From NCBI GenBank assembly GCA_036346375.1, contig CM070520.1, positions 42,551,854-42,615,853 of the forward strand: DNA of 64,000 bases. The letters are read 5' to 3'. The stretch is from Guadua angustifolia (lineage: Eukaryota; Streptophyta; Magnoliopsida; Poales; Poaceae). Both the position numbers and the translations under genes were made by a program. Every line of letters begins with the position of its first letter. The first letter of the stretch is position 1. Below the pieces are notes generated by a model. That model saw nothing but the letters and a program-made list of their open reading frames with translations. It did no database searches and was not told the origin of the DNA. Positions 11,158 through 21,735 of the stretch are shown in pieces.

Positions 11158-12194
11158 TTTTCTGATATTTTTAATGCCCCAAATGAGTTATTCTATTTTT
11201 TGGATTATTTTTATTCGAAAAAGAATTAAAAAACTGAATGAACAGTGTTAGGCCAAACATCTTTGCGCCCATTCGAAAAAACCCCTAAGCGCCGTCGCCC
11301 GTCGTCCGGATCAAGGGCTCGCATCAAGTCGCGTCCGCCCGCGTCGTCGCCGTTGGATCGGACGGACACCATCGCGCCACGTCGCCTCTCCGTATCGCCG
11401 CCGGACTCCACTGTCGCGCCCGAGTGGGCCTCGGTTTCCACGAGTTTTATGGACGTCGAGGTCCCTATTTAAAGCGTCGCCACCCGTGTCGTGAAGCCCT
11501 AGCCGCGCCGCACCCGTCCGTACACTTATCGCCGTCTGAGACGCTGCCGCTTCGCCGCACGACCTCGCCGAAGTCCCGAAGCCATCCGCCGCGTTATTTT
11601 GACCTGCTCCGCCGTTGCCGTTCGTCCTCCGCCGTTGTCAGTGGCACCGTCAAACTCATCTCGCCGAGCCACATCGGGGGAGCCACTTCATCACGCCGAA
11701 GGAGCACGGGAATGCCGTCGGCCACGTCTTTTTCCTTCGCTCCGGTGAAGTCTCACCGCCGCACCATCTTCGCCGAGCCGAGCTTCATCCACCGTCCGAT
11801 CATGCATCAACGTTTTGGATCTCGCCACATCGCCCTTGAACAGTAAACCCCATCTCTAAACCTCAGCCGTTAGATTAAGAATTAAGGGTTGGATTAGACC
11901 TAGGCTAAATTTGTTTCTGACCATAGGATCTAGATCGGATGAGTTAGATCGAATCGCATACTGTGGAGGTAGATCTGTTCTTAGCTGTTGGATTGGATTT
12001 GTGTGGTTAAGATTGAATCGGTTATTTGCGGTTAGGTTGAATTAGGACCCTTAGATTTTAATCGGAGGGTTTTAGTGCTGCCACGTGGATGTTCATCCCT
12101 AGGAACTGATCGGGGTCCCGGCCGAGATCAATGTTCCCAAACAAGCCCTTACTTTAAGATTTGTACAACTTATATTAAAATGAGATACATATAG
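11158..12194 (+). mobile_element. fragment of another long gypsy-type LTR
   Basis: The layout resembles the U3-R part of the other long LTRs here. An AT-rich stretch containing 'aatgccccaaatga' and 'gaacagt' is followed by a GC-rich block, a possible TATA motif CTATTTAAA (about 11464) and then 'gaagccctagccgcgcc'. Phrases like 'ccgttagattaagaatt' and 'ccacgtggatg' recur. Neither LTR terminus nor a duplication is visible, so it is a fragment. The overlapping ORFs at 11245-11846 look like GC-rich background. The CACTA element is inserted at its right end. Confidence 0.5.
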
Positions 12195-12470
12195 CACTAC
12201 TACAGAACTGGGCATCACAACCGTCCTATTAGAAGCGGTTTGGTGCGAACCCGTTGTGATGTTAGCACCAGAAGCGGTTAAGTGAGCAGCGGTCAAGAGG
12301 CTTTGAAGCGGTTTGAGGCCTTGGCTTGCTTTCAATGTTGAGTTCTAGAAGCGGTTCTTGTCTCAAACCGCTTCATTTTCAGAAGTGGTTTGAGATAAGA
12401 ACCGCTTCTAGAACTCAATATTCAGAAGTTGTTCGTGTCTCAAACCGCTTCTGGAAGCCCTCCCGCGCAG
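12195..12470. repeat. 5' terminal and sub-terminal repeats of the CACTA
   Basis: After the CACTACTACAG end come repeated copies of AAGCGGTT in both orientations, for example near 12232, 12268, 12309, 12349, 12365 and 12400. Many pair as 'agaagcggttcttgtctc' with 'aaaccgcttc', so the block can fold. In En/Spm such motifs bind the TNPA-type protein. Confidence 0.75.
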
Positions 12471-13104
12471 CGCATTTAAACCCTTCTTCCTCCACGAGCA
12501 GTAGAGGTGCGATCAAGAGAGAAGGGCTGGCCCAAAGACTTCTTCTTGGGAGGTGCTGTCCAAATTTTTAATTGGGGGTGATTAGCTCCAAATTAAGTGT
12601 TTCAAGGTTAGTAACATCATGTGAACATCCTTCTCACCTAGAGATTGCTATTTTTTCAATGGATGTGGAGAAATCTTGAAGTTTTTAAGCAAGATCACCA
12701 TGATAAAAAATTTGTTTTCTATGCTTGTTTTTGTTGTTGTATGAAGATGTAGGGTGGAGATCTAGTTCAAAATATGACATTACAAGGTAAAGGTGATTGG
12801 AAGCTTTAGATCTAGGTGGTTGTTAGCTTTAGAATCTTAAATATCACAATATTGCAAGGAAGTAATTTTTGGTGTATGAAATAAAATAGAAAAACATGTA
12901 GAAGGATAAAAAATAATTACAAAGGTAGGAAGGGATACAAAATAATTAGAAAGGTATGTCTTTAATTGGATGACGGTGTAGGTGAAGCTTTTTTGTTGGG
13001 TTTAAGTGGTCATGAGCTTTAGATTTTTAAATGTAACTATAAGTTACATTATAATTTTTATCTGAAATTTGTTATAATTTTAATGAAATTATAACTTGGT
13101 GTAC
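12471..13104 (+). other. leader region between CACTA 5' repeats and transposase gene
   Basis: AT-rich and without a gene. A possible TATA motif CATTTAAACC lies near 12471, followed by a plausible 5' leader. This spacing would suit a promoter for the transposase gene, but nothing in the sequence proves it. Confidence 0.35.
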
Positions 13105-16100
13105 ATGAATCGGCAATGGATGTACAATGCGGACCGTCGCTCGAGAGAGTTTATTGATGGCGTCAGAGCTTTTCTCGATCTTGTCGTTGCATTCTTGCCT
13201 CGAGCGACTTCATATGTTGTCCGTGTGTAGATTGCAAGAACGAGAAGGAGCACTCCCAGCGATGGCAAGTTATGAACCACTTGATCATGAGAGGTTTCAT
13301 GCCAAACTATACCTGTTGGACCAACCATGGCGAAGTTGAGGCGATTAGCCAGGAAGACGATGAAGAAGGCGAGGAAGAGGAAGATGGATTGAACAGTATC
13401 CTAGACGGCACGCAATACTGTTCCGTGGAAGAAACACTTAGTGACTTTGGTGATGATGAGCTAGACCAGATGCTGCGTGACGGAGAGGGAGACTACACAG
13501 ATGAAAGATAGTTCAAGAAGTTCCAGCGCATGTTAGAGGACCACAGAACTCCTATGTACCCAAACTGTGGGTAGGGCCACAAAAAGCTGCGTACCACACT
13601 GGAACTCATGCAATGGAAGGCTACAAATTGTGTGTCAGATAAGGGATTCGATGAGTTGTTATCACTCATAAAAAGTTGCTTCGAAGATAACACTCTACCG
13701 AATCTACATATGAAGCCAAGCAAGTCGCCCATCCTTTAGGATTGGAAGTCTGAAGATACACGATGTCCTAATGATTGTATCCTGTATCGTAATGAGTATG
13801 CCGATTTGGATGTTTGTCCGATATGCAAAGAATCACGGTATAAGGTGAAGCGTGGCGATCCGGTGAAATAGATGGGAAGCATAAGAAGAAGAGACCTCCA
13901 GCTAAAGTGTTGTGGTATTTCCTATGATCCCCGATTGAAACGTATGTTTGCTAACAAAGCGCATGCCAGAGATGATGCGTTGGCACAAAGAAGAGCGTAA
14001 GGACGACGGGATGCTTAGACACCTGCGCAGATGGCTCACGGTGGAGGAAAGTCAGCCGGACGTGCCGGACTTCGCAGATGATGTGAGAAACATAAGGTTT
14101 GGGTTGAGTACCGATGGGATGAATCCTTTCGAGAATTGAGCAGCAGCCCATAGCACTTTGGCGTTACACTATGTATCTATAACATTCCTCCATGGTATTG
14201 CATGAAGTGAAAGTACATCATGATGTCGTTGTTGATCCAAGGCCCCAAGCAACCTAGAAATGACATCGATGTCTACCGAAACCATTGGTTGAAGATCTTG
14301 TGACGTTAATGGGACGATGGTGCAAGGGTATGGGATGAGTACAAAGGAGTATTTCACCCTATGTGCATTGTTATTTGTAACAATCAACGGCGGCTTTTTC
14401 TCTCGGAACTGTCGGCCTAAGCTGTCAAAGGATATAGAGCTGCGTGATCCGGATGCTTAGATGAAATGGGCGGCATGTACGAAAAAACTCTCGGAAGGTT
14501 GTGTACATGGGTCATCGTAGGTTTCTTCTTACGAGTCACCCGTTGCGGAAGAAAGGCAGAAATTTAACGGTCAACAGGACCCCGTGCAAGGCCTCGGCAT
14601 CGTAGTGGACCACATGTGTTTGCTATGGTAAAGGATTTGAAAGTAGTATTTGGAAAGGGTCACGGAAGCAAACATGTGCGAGAATGAGGATGGTGGGGCA
14701 CCCATGTGGAAGAAGAAGTCAATATTTTGGGACTTGCCTTATTGGGAAGTCATGGAGGTTAAATCACTCACTTGACTTCATGCACATCACGAAGAATGCT
14801 TGAACACTGCTAGGCTACATAGATATGTACGGAAAATCGAAAGATACACTTTGCAAGCTCGGAAGGACCTTAAACTCTTGGGCCGAGGAACGACCTACAT
14901 CCGAAAAAAGAGGGAAAGGACAGCGTTACCTACATCCTGTGAGCTACACTCTAAGCAAAGAAGAAAAAAAGCATGATAGAGTTCTGAGCAGTGTGAAGGT
15001 CCTTCCGGATACTCCTCGAATGTAAAGAGACTCATAAACACGAAAGAGAATAAAATCATACACATGAAATCCCATGACTATCTTGTGTTAATGACATAGT
15101 TGCTCGATGGTACGTGAGAAGCATCTTGCCCAGAGTGGAGTGCGGGGACAATCATAAAGCTGTGTTCTTTTTTCAACGCGGTTTCACGTAAGGTCATCGA
15201 CCGGATAAACTAAGTAAGCTGCAGGATGACGTGGTACAAAGTGTGGTTAGTCTTGAGATGATCTTTCCTCCTGCATTCTTTGATATTATGGTTCATCTCA
15301 CTGTTCACCTTGTCAAAGAGATATGTATTCTTGGCCCCGTGTATCTACACAACATGTTCCCTTTCGAAAGGTACATGAGTGTGCTAAAGAAGTATGTCCG
15401 TAACCATTCTCGTTCGGAAGGATGCATTGCCGAGGGTTATGGGACAGAGGAGGTGATTGAGTTTTGTGTGGATTACATTAATGATCTAAACCCGATCATT
15501 CCTATATCACGCCATGAGGGAGGCTACGGGGAAAAGGGACACTAGGAAGGAAAGCAATTGCATGCAATGATCTTCTTACATTTAAGCAAGCACATTTCAC
15601 GGTTTTGAAACAATCAAGCTGTAGTGGGCCCGTATGTCCTTGAGCACAAGAGTATTCTACGCGCGATTTCAGGGGAGGTCGAGGATTGGATAACACTGAA
15701 GCACATGGATTCTTTCGGTAACAGTTACAAAAGTACATCCTTTTGAAAGGGTCGGACAATGAACAGGTTACAGCGCTTGGCTCGGGACCATCTAGTGAAA
15801 TCGTGACATTCAAGGTGCGAGATAAATGCTTACACATTCTACACGGATCCGGGATAACAAGAGCACCAACGGAATGGCGGTGTCCGTGATAGAGCGCCAA
15901 GACAACAAAGGCAAGGTGGATACATATTATGGTTTCATAGAAGAGATATGGGAGCTTGACTATGGACCTTTGAAGGTCCCTCTGTTTAAGTGCCAATGGG
16001 TCAAACTGACTTCAAGCGGTGTGAAGGTCGACAAATATGGTATGACAATCATGGACCTCACGCAAGTCGGCTATAGGCGCGAACCGTTTGTCCTCGCGAA

Positions 16101-16398
16101 CGATGTGAGATAGGTCTTCTACGTAATGGACATGCCAAGCAAACCTAAGAAACAGAAGGACAAGCAGAAAGATTGTAGTACTAAGACAAAGCGACACGTG
16201 GTTCTCCAAGGCAAACGAAGGATTGTTGGAGTTGAGGACGTCACAAATGAGGAAGAGTATAGTCAGTTCGACGAGATCCCTCCTTTCGCTGTGGATGTCG
16301 ACATAAGCCTCCTCAATGACACAGACGTGGATACTCCTTTCATACGTCGTGATGATAATGAAGGAACACTTGTAAAGACAAAGTACGTTACTACTTAA
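13105..16398 (+). pseudogene. CACTA Tnp2-type transposase (TNPD-like), interrupted
   Basis: The DDE-type transposase of CACTA elements, which cuts and rejoins element ends in the nucleus. I chose the ATG at 13105 because the protein opens MNRQWMYNADRRSREFIDGV, the typical start of these proteins. The acidic linker around 13340-13500 and the Tnp2 core follow, in pieces: CPNDCILYRNEYADLDVCPIC (13766-13828), MRWHKEERKDDGMLRH (13976 on) and FGLSTDGMNPFEN (14098 on). The family's C-terminal domains come next: a DUF4218-like block (15231-15545) and a DUF4216-like block (15870-16120, GFIEEIWELDYGPL). The lysine-rich tail ends at TAA 16396-16398. Several frameshifts and stops divide it. Confidence 0.85.
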
Positions 16399-16489
16399 GA
16401 TGTACCAGTACTGTATGAACTATGTATATGTAACACGGGTCTTCTACTGTATGAAGTGTTTATTTGCAATGAATGTAAAGTGCCAAAAT

Positions 16490-16998
16490 TTTGGAATGAA
16501 ACTAACGCGCTAAAAGCTTTTTTAAAAAATTATGGAATGAAACTGAAGTGCTAAAAGCTTTTTTAAAAAATTGTGAAATGAAAGTGAAGTGCTAAAAGCT
16601 TTTTTAAAAATTATGGAATGAAACTGAAGTGCTAAAAGCATTTTTTAAAAATTATGGAATGAAACTAAAGTTCTAAAAGCTTTTTAAAAATTCGGAATGA
16701 AACTAAAGTGCTAAAAGCATTTTTTAAAAATTCTGAAATGGAACTGAAGTGCTAAAAGCTTTTTTAAAAATTATGGAATGAAACTAAAGTTCTAAAATGA
16801 AACTGAAGTGCTAAAAGATTTTTTAAAAATTATGGAATGAAACTAAAGTTCTAAAAGCTTTTTTAAAAATTCTGGAATAAAACTAAAGTGCTAAAAGCAT
16901 TTTTTAAAAATTCTGAAATGAAACTGAAGTGCTAAAAGCTTTTTTAAAAATTATGGAATGAAACTAATGTTCTAAAAGCTTTTTTAAAAATTCTGACA
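16490..16998. repeat. tandem array, ~42-bp unit, about 12 copies
   Basis: A degenerate repeat whose unit reads roughly 'gaatgaaactgaagtgct' followed by 'aaaagcttttttaaaaatt'. Units differ by point changes (gctttt/gcattt, gaagtgct/aaagttct). It begins about 90 bp after the transposase stop codon and may include its 3' untranslated region. Confidence 0.85.
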
Positions 16999-17004
16999 TT
17001 AATT

Positions 17005-17440
17005 TTACAAGTGGTTGGTACTAACAACTACTTGTATATATTAATCTTACAAGCGGTTGATAATACCAACAGCTTGTAAAAAGTCATATAGTACAAAAAA
17101 GAATGGCAAGGCGCGCGAGCTGGTTCAACCAGGTGGGCGAGCTCAAGACACTCAAACGCCACGCCTAGCGCTGGGGAGGAAGAGATCTTATCAAGCGGTA
17201 TGGGCACCATATTTTTTGAATATTACCCGGCAAAGACTTCTACAAGCGGTTGGTATTAATAGCCGCTAGAAGTTTATGCTCTATAAGCGGTTGGTAATAT
17301 GAACCGCTTGTAGAAGTCCTCCTCTACAAGCGGTTGGTTCTAAAACCACTTGTAGAGATATTTTACAAGCGGTTTGTAATACCAACCGCTTGAAAAACCT
17401 TCCTAGCGGTTTTTACTAGCAACCGCTTGTAGAAGTGAGT
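17005..17440. repeat. internal block of CACTA-type AAGCGGTT inverted repeats
   Basis: At least six short palindromes of the form 'acaagcggttggtaat...accaaccgcttgt', the same motif as in the sub-terminal blocks at 12195-12470 and 43360-43610. It lies between the two element genes. It may be a regulatory block for the second gene, or the former end of another CACTA copy. No CACTA terminus is visible beside it. Confidence 0.75.
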
Positions 17441-18270
17441 TCATTATAAGTGCGTAAAGAGATCAAAATTTCTAAGTCCCCGCCTCGAGACCACAAAATT
17501 TCTAAGTCCCGCTCTCGGACCTCCTGTGTCTCACCGCCGCCTTGCCGAGACCCTTGCCGCCGTCGCCCTCGTCGCCACCCAACCATCCGGCGCCATTCCA
17601 CCCCGGCGCCACTCGACCCCAAGCAGGTGCCTAAATCGCCGCCTCCTTAGCCACCTCGCCCGACGCCTCCGCCACCAAGCTGCCGCCTCCTCGGCCACCA
17701 AGCCGCCGCCACACCACCATTCCACCCCGGAGGACAAAGGTATAGCTGTGCGCGCTCTCCTCCTCTCCCTTTATTCTGCTGCCCACAAGGTGTTCGACTA
17801 AATGCCCACATGGTGCCTTGTACTATTCTTCCTCATCAATCCTTATGATCTAGTCTGTGCAACTTCTTGATGCAATCCACTTCATTTTGCACGCTTGTAA
17901 TCTTGAGGTGGAGGACATTTGTGCATGCCTGTGGGACAAGCTTATGGGATGTTCGATGAACATATGTCAAATTAAAATTAACTGCTCGTGTGCTGTTGAT
18001 TTGTTCTGCTCTATTTTTATTTAGTTCTCTGTACAAGCATCTTATTGTGATAAGAGATTACTATGAAATGTCTTGCTACACATCATTTTGTGTCCCATGT
18101 ATAAGATGTCTTTGCTATTATATATATATACAATATGTCTTTGATTCAGTTTACTTGATGAGTTTACTTACTCTGGGGGCGTAATCACCATCTATCCTTT
18201 ATTCCGATTGATATCCCTCAAATTATGGCACTACTTGAGTGCAAGAGGTCGGTCGATGAAGATAAGGACT
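17441..18270 (+). other. GC-rich then AT-rich stretch before second CACTA gene, no clear gene
   Basis: At 17460-17740 there is a Pro/Arg-rich GC-rich stretch open in several frames, ending near 'gaggacaaaggtatag', which resembles a 5' untranslated exon with a donor-like site. The rest is AT-rich. No protein family is recognised. Confidence 0.35.
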
Positions 18271-18278
18271 CATAAAAT

Positions 18279-18823
18279 TTGCTTAATAAAAATAATGAAT
18301 CATTCTTATTCCACACTAATATGATTTTCAAAAAATGAAATAAGGTTATAAATCTACAACTAGTATGTTAGTAGTCTATTACACCTCATGGCACGTCTCT
18401 TAGTATATCGGATGTTCTCTTGACAGCCATGCTTCTTGAACTTGTAGGTCTTTGGTCAAGCCCGGCAAATCTTCTCTAGCGATCGGCACCTAATGTCGCT
18501 GATCGGCTTCGCAATAGCTAACAGCATAGCGATCTGTGCCGTAGTGGTGAGTCCATCGGCGCATTAGGTGCCGCCGTTGAGACGATCTTGGCTGGCTTGA
18601 CCAACCTTGACGCAAGTTCAAGAAGCATGGTCTGAGGAGAGCATCCGATATCTTGGAGGCGAACCCGCGAATAACGTGCTTGGTTGACATGGAATAATCG
18701 CTTTGCTTTCTTTTGGTGTAATAGACTACTAACATACTAGTTGTGAATTTATAACTTTATTTTATTTTTGAAAATCATATTAGTGTGGAATAAGAATGAT
18801 TCATTATTTTTTATTAAGCAAAT
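18279..18823. repeat. long inverted repeat (foldback element), ~545 bp
   Basis: The left arm (18279 to about 18512) is the reverse complement of the right arm (about 18545 to 18823). The outer parts pair from 'tgcttaataaaaataatgaa' onward, through 'ggtgtaatagactac' and 'gaacttg', to 'ggcacctaatg'. The arms are similar but not identical and leave a loop of about 30 bp. I see no clear terminal target duplication. It is probably a non-autonomous foldback MITE inside the CACTA intergenic region. Confidence 0.8.
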
Positions 18824-18825
18824 AA

Positions 18826-18990
18826 GTATATGTGAATTGTCAATTGTATATGTATCATGTGAAATGTGTAAGTATATGTGAAATGTATAAGTATATGTGA
18901 ATTGTCAATTGTATATGTATCATGTGAAATGTGTAAGTATATGTGAAATGTCAAATTGTATATGTATATGTGAAATGTGTTAGTATATTT
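18826..18990. repeat. AT-rich minisatellite
   Basis: Repeated 'agtatatgtgaaatgtgta' and 'gaattgtcaattgtatatg' units in direct order, directly after the foldback element. No coding potential. Confidence 0.7.
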
Positions 18991-19111
18991 TCAAGTCGAA
19001 ATAATATTATATTTGTTTTGTGGTGCGGAGGAAAGGAATTTATTACAATATGCTTGTGTTTATAATCTGTAATATAGTTGTTTATGTCAACATTTTTTGG
19101 AATTAGGATAG

Positions 19112-21454
19112 ATGGCGCAACCCGGGCGTGGTGACCCTACTTTCGATCGCGGGAGAACAGTTCTTCTTGGACTCCATCGTCTTTGAAGTACAGCTAGCTG
19201 CTGCTGAGGCTAATGTTGGTTCCGGTGAGGCCGTTGAGGCTGCGGTGATGAAGCCATTATTATTTGGAGCAGCCGAGTCCGTAACTCTTGTTCGGCGAGA
19301 ATGAGGTATAGCGAGAAGAATATAATCCCTGTGGACATGTTAACTAATCACAATTCATTAATATAATACACTCTGACACGTTTATACACATGTTTGTGTA
19401 TTTCAAGCCCCGTACATCGAGTAACCAACCCAAGCATCGGGGACCTAACAAGAAGCCATCCACAAAGCACGTGTTTACCGACGTTAACAATGAAGGGATG
19501 CCGGTTGCCCCTCTTTCAGTAGTTGGGCCGTACAACAATGCTTGCGGTTATCACGTGAGGGATCAAGTCCCAATTAGCATCAGAAAATGGGCCGAAGTTC
19601 CTCAAGCTACAAGGACATGCTCTGGCAAGATATTAAGGAAAATTTCACATTTCCTCAAGGGTCCCAAGATAAGGCCAAGAAATTCACTTTGAAGAAAATG
19701 GCAACCATGTTTGAGCGTGGAAGGCGTCTCGGCTGACAAGTGTGTGCGAAGGAGAAAGACTCGACTTCAACCAATTTCCTAAGTTTGGCGGATCACCGGG
19801 AAGCATTCGAGAAGTACAAGCCGTCAGCCTGAAGGCTAGGCATGAGTCGGAAGAACAAGGCCAATTCACGGATGAAGAAATACCACCACCATCTTGGCAC
19901 GGTGGATACCTCAAGGTCTGTGCCGAAATGGGAGAAGCGGAAGGCAGAATTAATGGCGAAGGACATCACACCAGCTACCACTTTGTGGGAAGAGCGCTCG
20001 CAATTGGTTCATGGGTCACGGGGGGAGCCTTTTAGATGACGGCACCTTGGTGATGGCACCAGGAGTGCAAGAGGCTGGTCAAAGGATTGTACAAGCTATC
20101 GGCGGTCTCGGCGAGTGCGTTTGTGCTAGATAGGAGAATGACGAGCTAACACATGCCCTTCAAAACCACGAGCACCGGGATGGACACGAGGTATGGGCAA
20201 GCATCTGGCAGTGGAAGTACAGTTTCGCTTAAGGATCGAATCGTCTGAGAGCCGACAGAGAAGCAAAGCGGAGAATCATATAAAGTGTACCAATTAGAAC
20301 AAGAGCTCAAAGCAACCCGGGCTAGCATCGGTGACATAATTGCGCAATAAGTACAGATTGCCCTCGGCAAGCAGGGGACTAGGTCAGAGCAATCGGTGGG
20401 GCGTCGTGATCGAGCCCTCTGCTTGGCGGAGTAGGCTGCGCATCCACTAGGGCCTGAGCGGAGAACTTGCTAGCCCGTTATCCGTGGATGACATAAGGGT
20501 TCACCGCCGATGTGAGCTACACGTTGATGCGCGTAACCTCTCCATCAAGGTGGCTACGGCATGGCATTTCCGATGGAAGCGGGGCAGACGTTCCCTTGCA
20601 ATGATATACCCCGGGTTACTCGAAGGTCGCGGTGGAGGAGGTCTTGGCGGATTTGAAGAACTTCACCTCGATATTCTTTGGAGGCGGACAGCGTGACCAA
20701 GCTTGGACAGGCCCTCCACAATATTATCCTCTGGCATAAGCGGTACATCATATTTCCAGATGGTGTGGAGGCATCATCTCCACCACGGCAACCCACACCT
20801 CCTCCAATGTCACCTCCACGCAATGCCTTGCCGGCAAAACAGAGCATGTCTCCTCCACCACCCACTCTATGCAGAAGCCCTACTCCGCCACCATCATCTC
20901 AAACAAAAATGAACCTCCCCAGGAAAACCACGCCTCCACCATCTCCTCCGAGGAAGAAGCTCGATAGCAGAAAGGCTCCTCCACTAGCTCCCAAGAAAGC
21001 CTCCTCCAGGCGATCAACAAAGATAAAGGAACCTCCAAAGAGGGCATATGATATGACTAATGAGGAGAGTGACGCGGTCATGAAAGCAGAATTGGCTGTA
21101 AACTTCACAAAAAAAAAGCTAGAGCCAAAGAAGGTACCAATTGATCCAAAAGCGGCGGAACACTTCGCGACATGCCGTGCAAAGCCACTGCCTGTGCCGT
21201 CCAACTATGAACAGACAATAATAAAGGCTACACAGAAGAATACACGTGATCAGGCGGCGGCGGCAAAGAAGAAGAGAGACCAAGATCAGGAGAACCTCGA
21301 GAGGTTTATGAAGGAGGAAGGAATCAGTTCCACAGCTGTAGCTCTTGGATTAATAGATGATCTTCTAATGGCAAAGGTCAGATGGCAATATCAGTTGGGT
21401 CGGGAGTTGATTGACCCTAATGAGATAAAGGATCTACCAACCAAGATGCGGTAA
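19112..21454 (+). pseudogene. second CACTA gene, 5' part: Transposase_24-like and proline-rich region
   Basis: Corresponds to the second (TNPA-side) gene of plant CACTA elements. A start at 19112 reads MAQPGRGDPTFDRGRT. The Transposase_24-like (Ptta/En/Spm) region follows in pieces: VPISIRKWAEVPQAT (about 19568-19612), then FNQFPKFGGSPGS and further fragments to about 20035. A 258-codon ORF (20678-21454) holds LWHKRYIIFPDG, a Pro-rich low-complexity stretch, a lysine-rich segment and a helical C-terminus. It stops at TAA (21452-21454) directly before FHEWYM, where the reading should continue into the Ulp1 part. The protein probably binds sub-terminal repeats by analogy with TNPA; this is inferred. 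Confidence 0.75.
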
Positions 21455-21735
21455 TTTCATGAATGGTACATGACAGAGTCCGCTCAAGGAAGAACGATGT
21501 TCCCCCTCCGTTTCAAAGAAGATGATTTTTATCGCGGGGACAACAGCATATGGCTCGAATTCGAGGACTTCTACAATATTTACCATGCCGACTCAATCAA
21601 CATGTGTCTCATGAGCTGCTGGTGCCTGTAAGGGTCAAGCTCATACCTTTACCTTGTGCTTCCTCGTACAATAAAATTGCAACTCTTAAACTTATACCTT
21701 TCTATGTAGAATGGAGATAGAACGATGTAGAAAAG

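Noticed and set aside
11226..11846. Overlapping Arg/Pro-rich ORFs
   Set aside because: GC-rich LTR fragment. The frames have no recognisable domains and no conserved start context.
16490..16998. Regular repeats considered as a CRISPR array
   Set aside because: The units abut with no unique spacers, the genome is eukaryotic, and there are no cas genes.
17416..17801. ORFs rich in His/Arg/Pro
   Set aside because: Low-complexity GC-rich stretch open in several frames; better explained as an untranslated leader.
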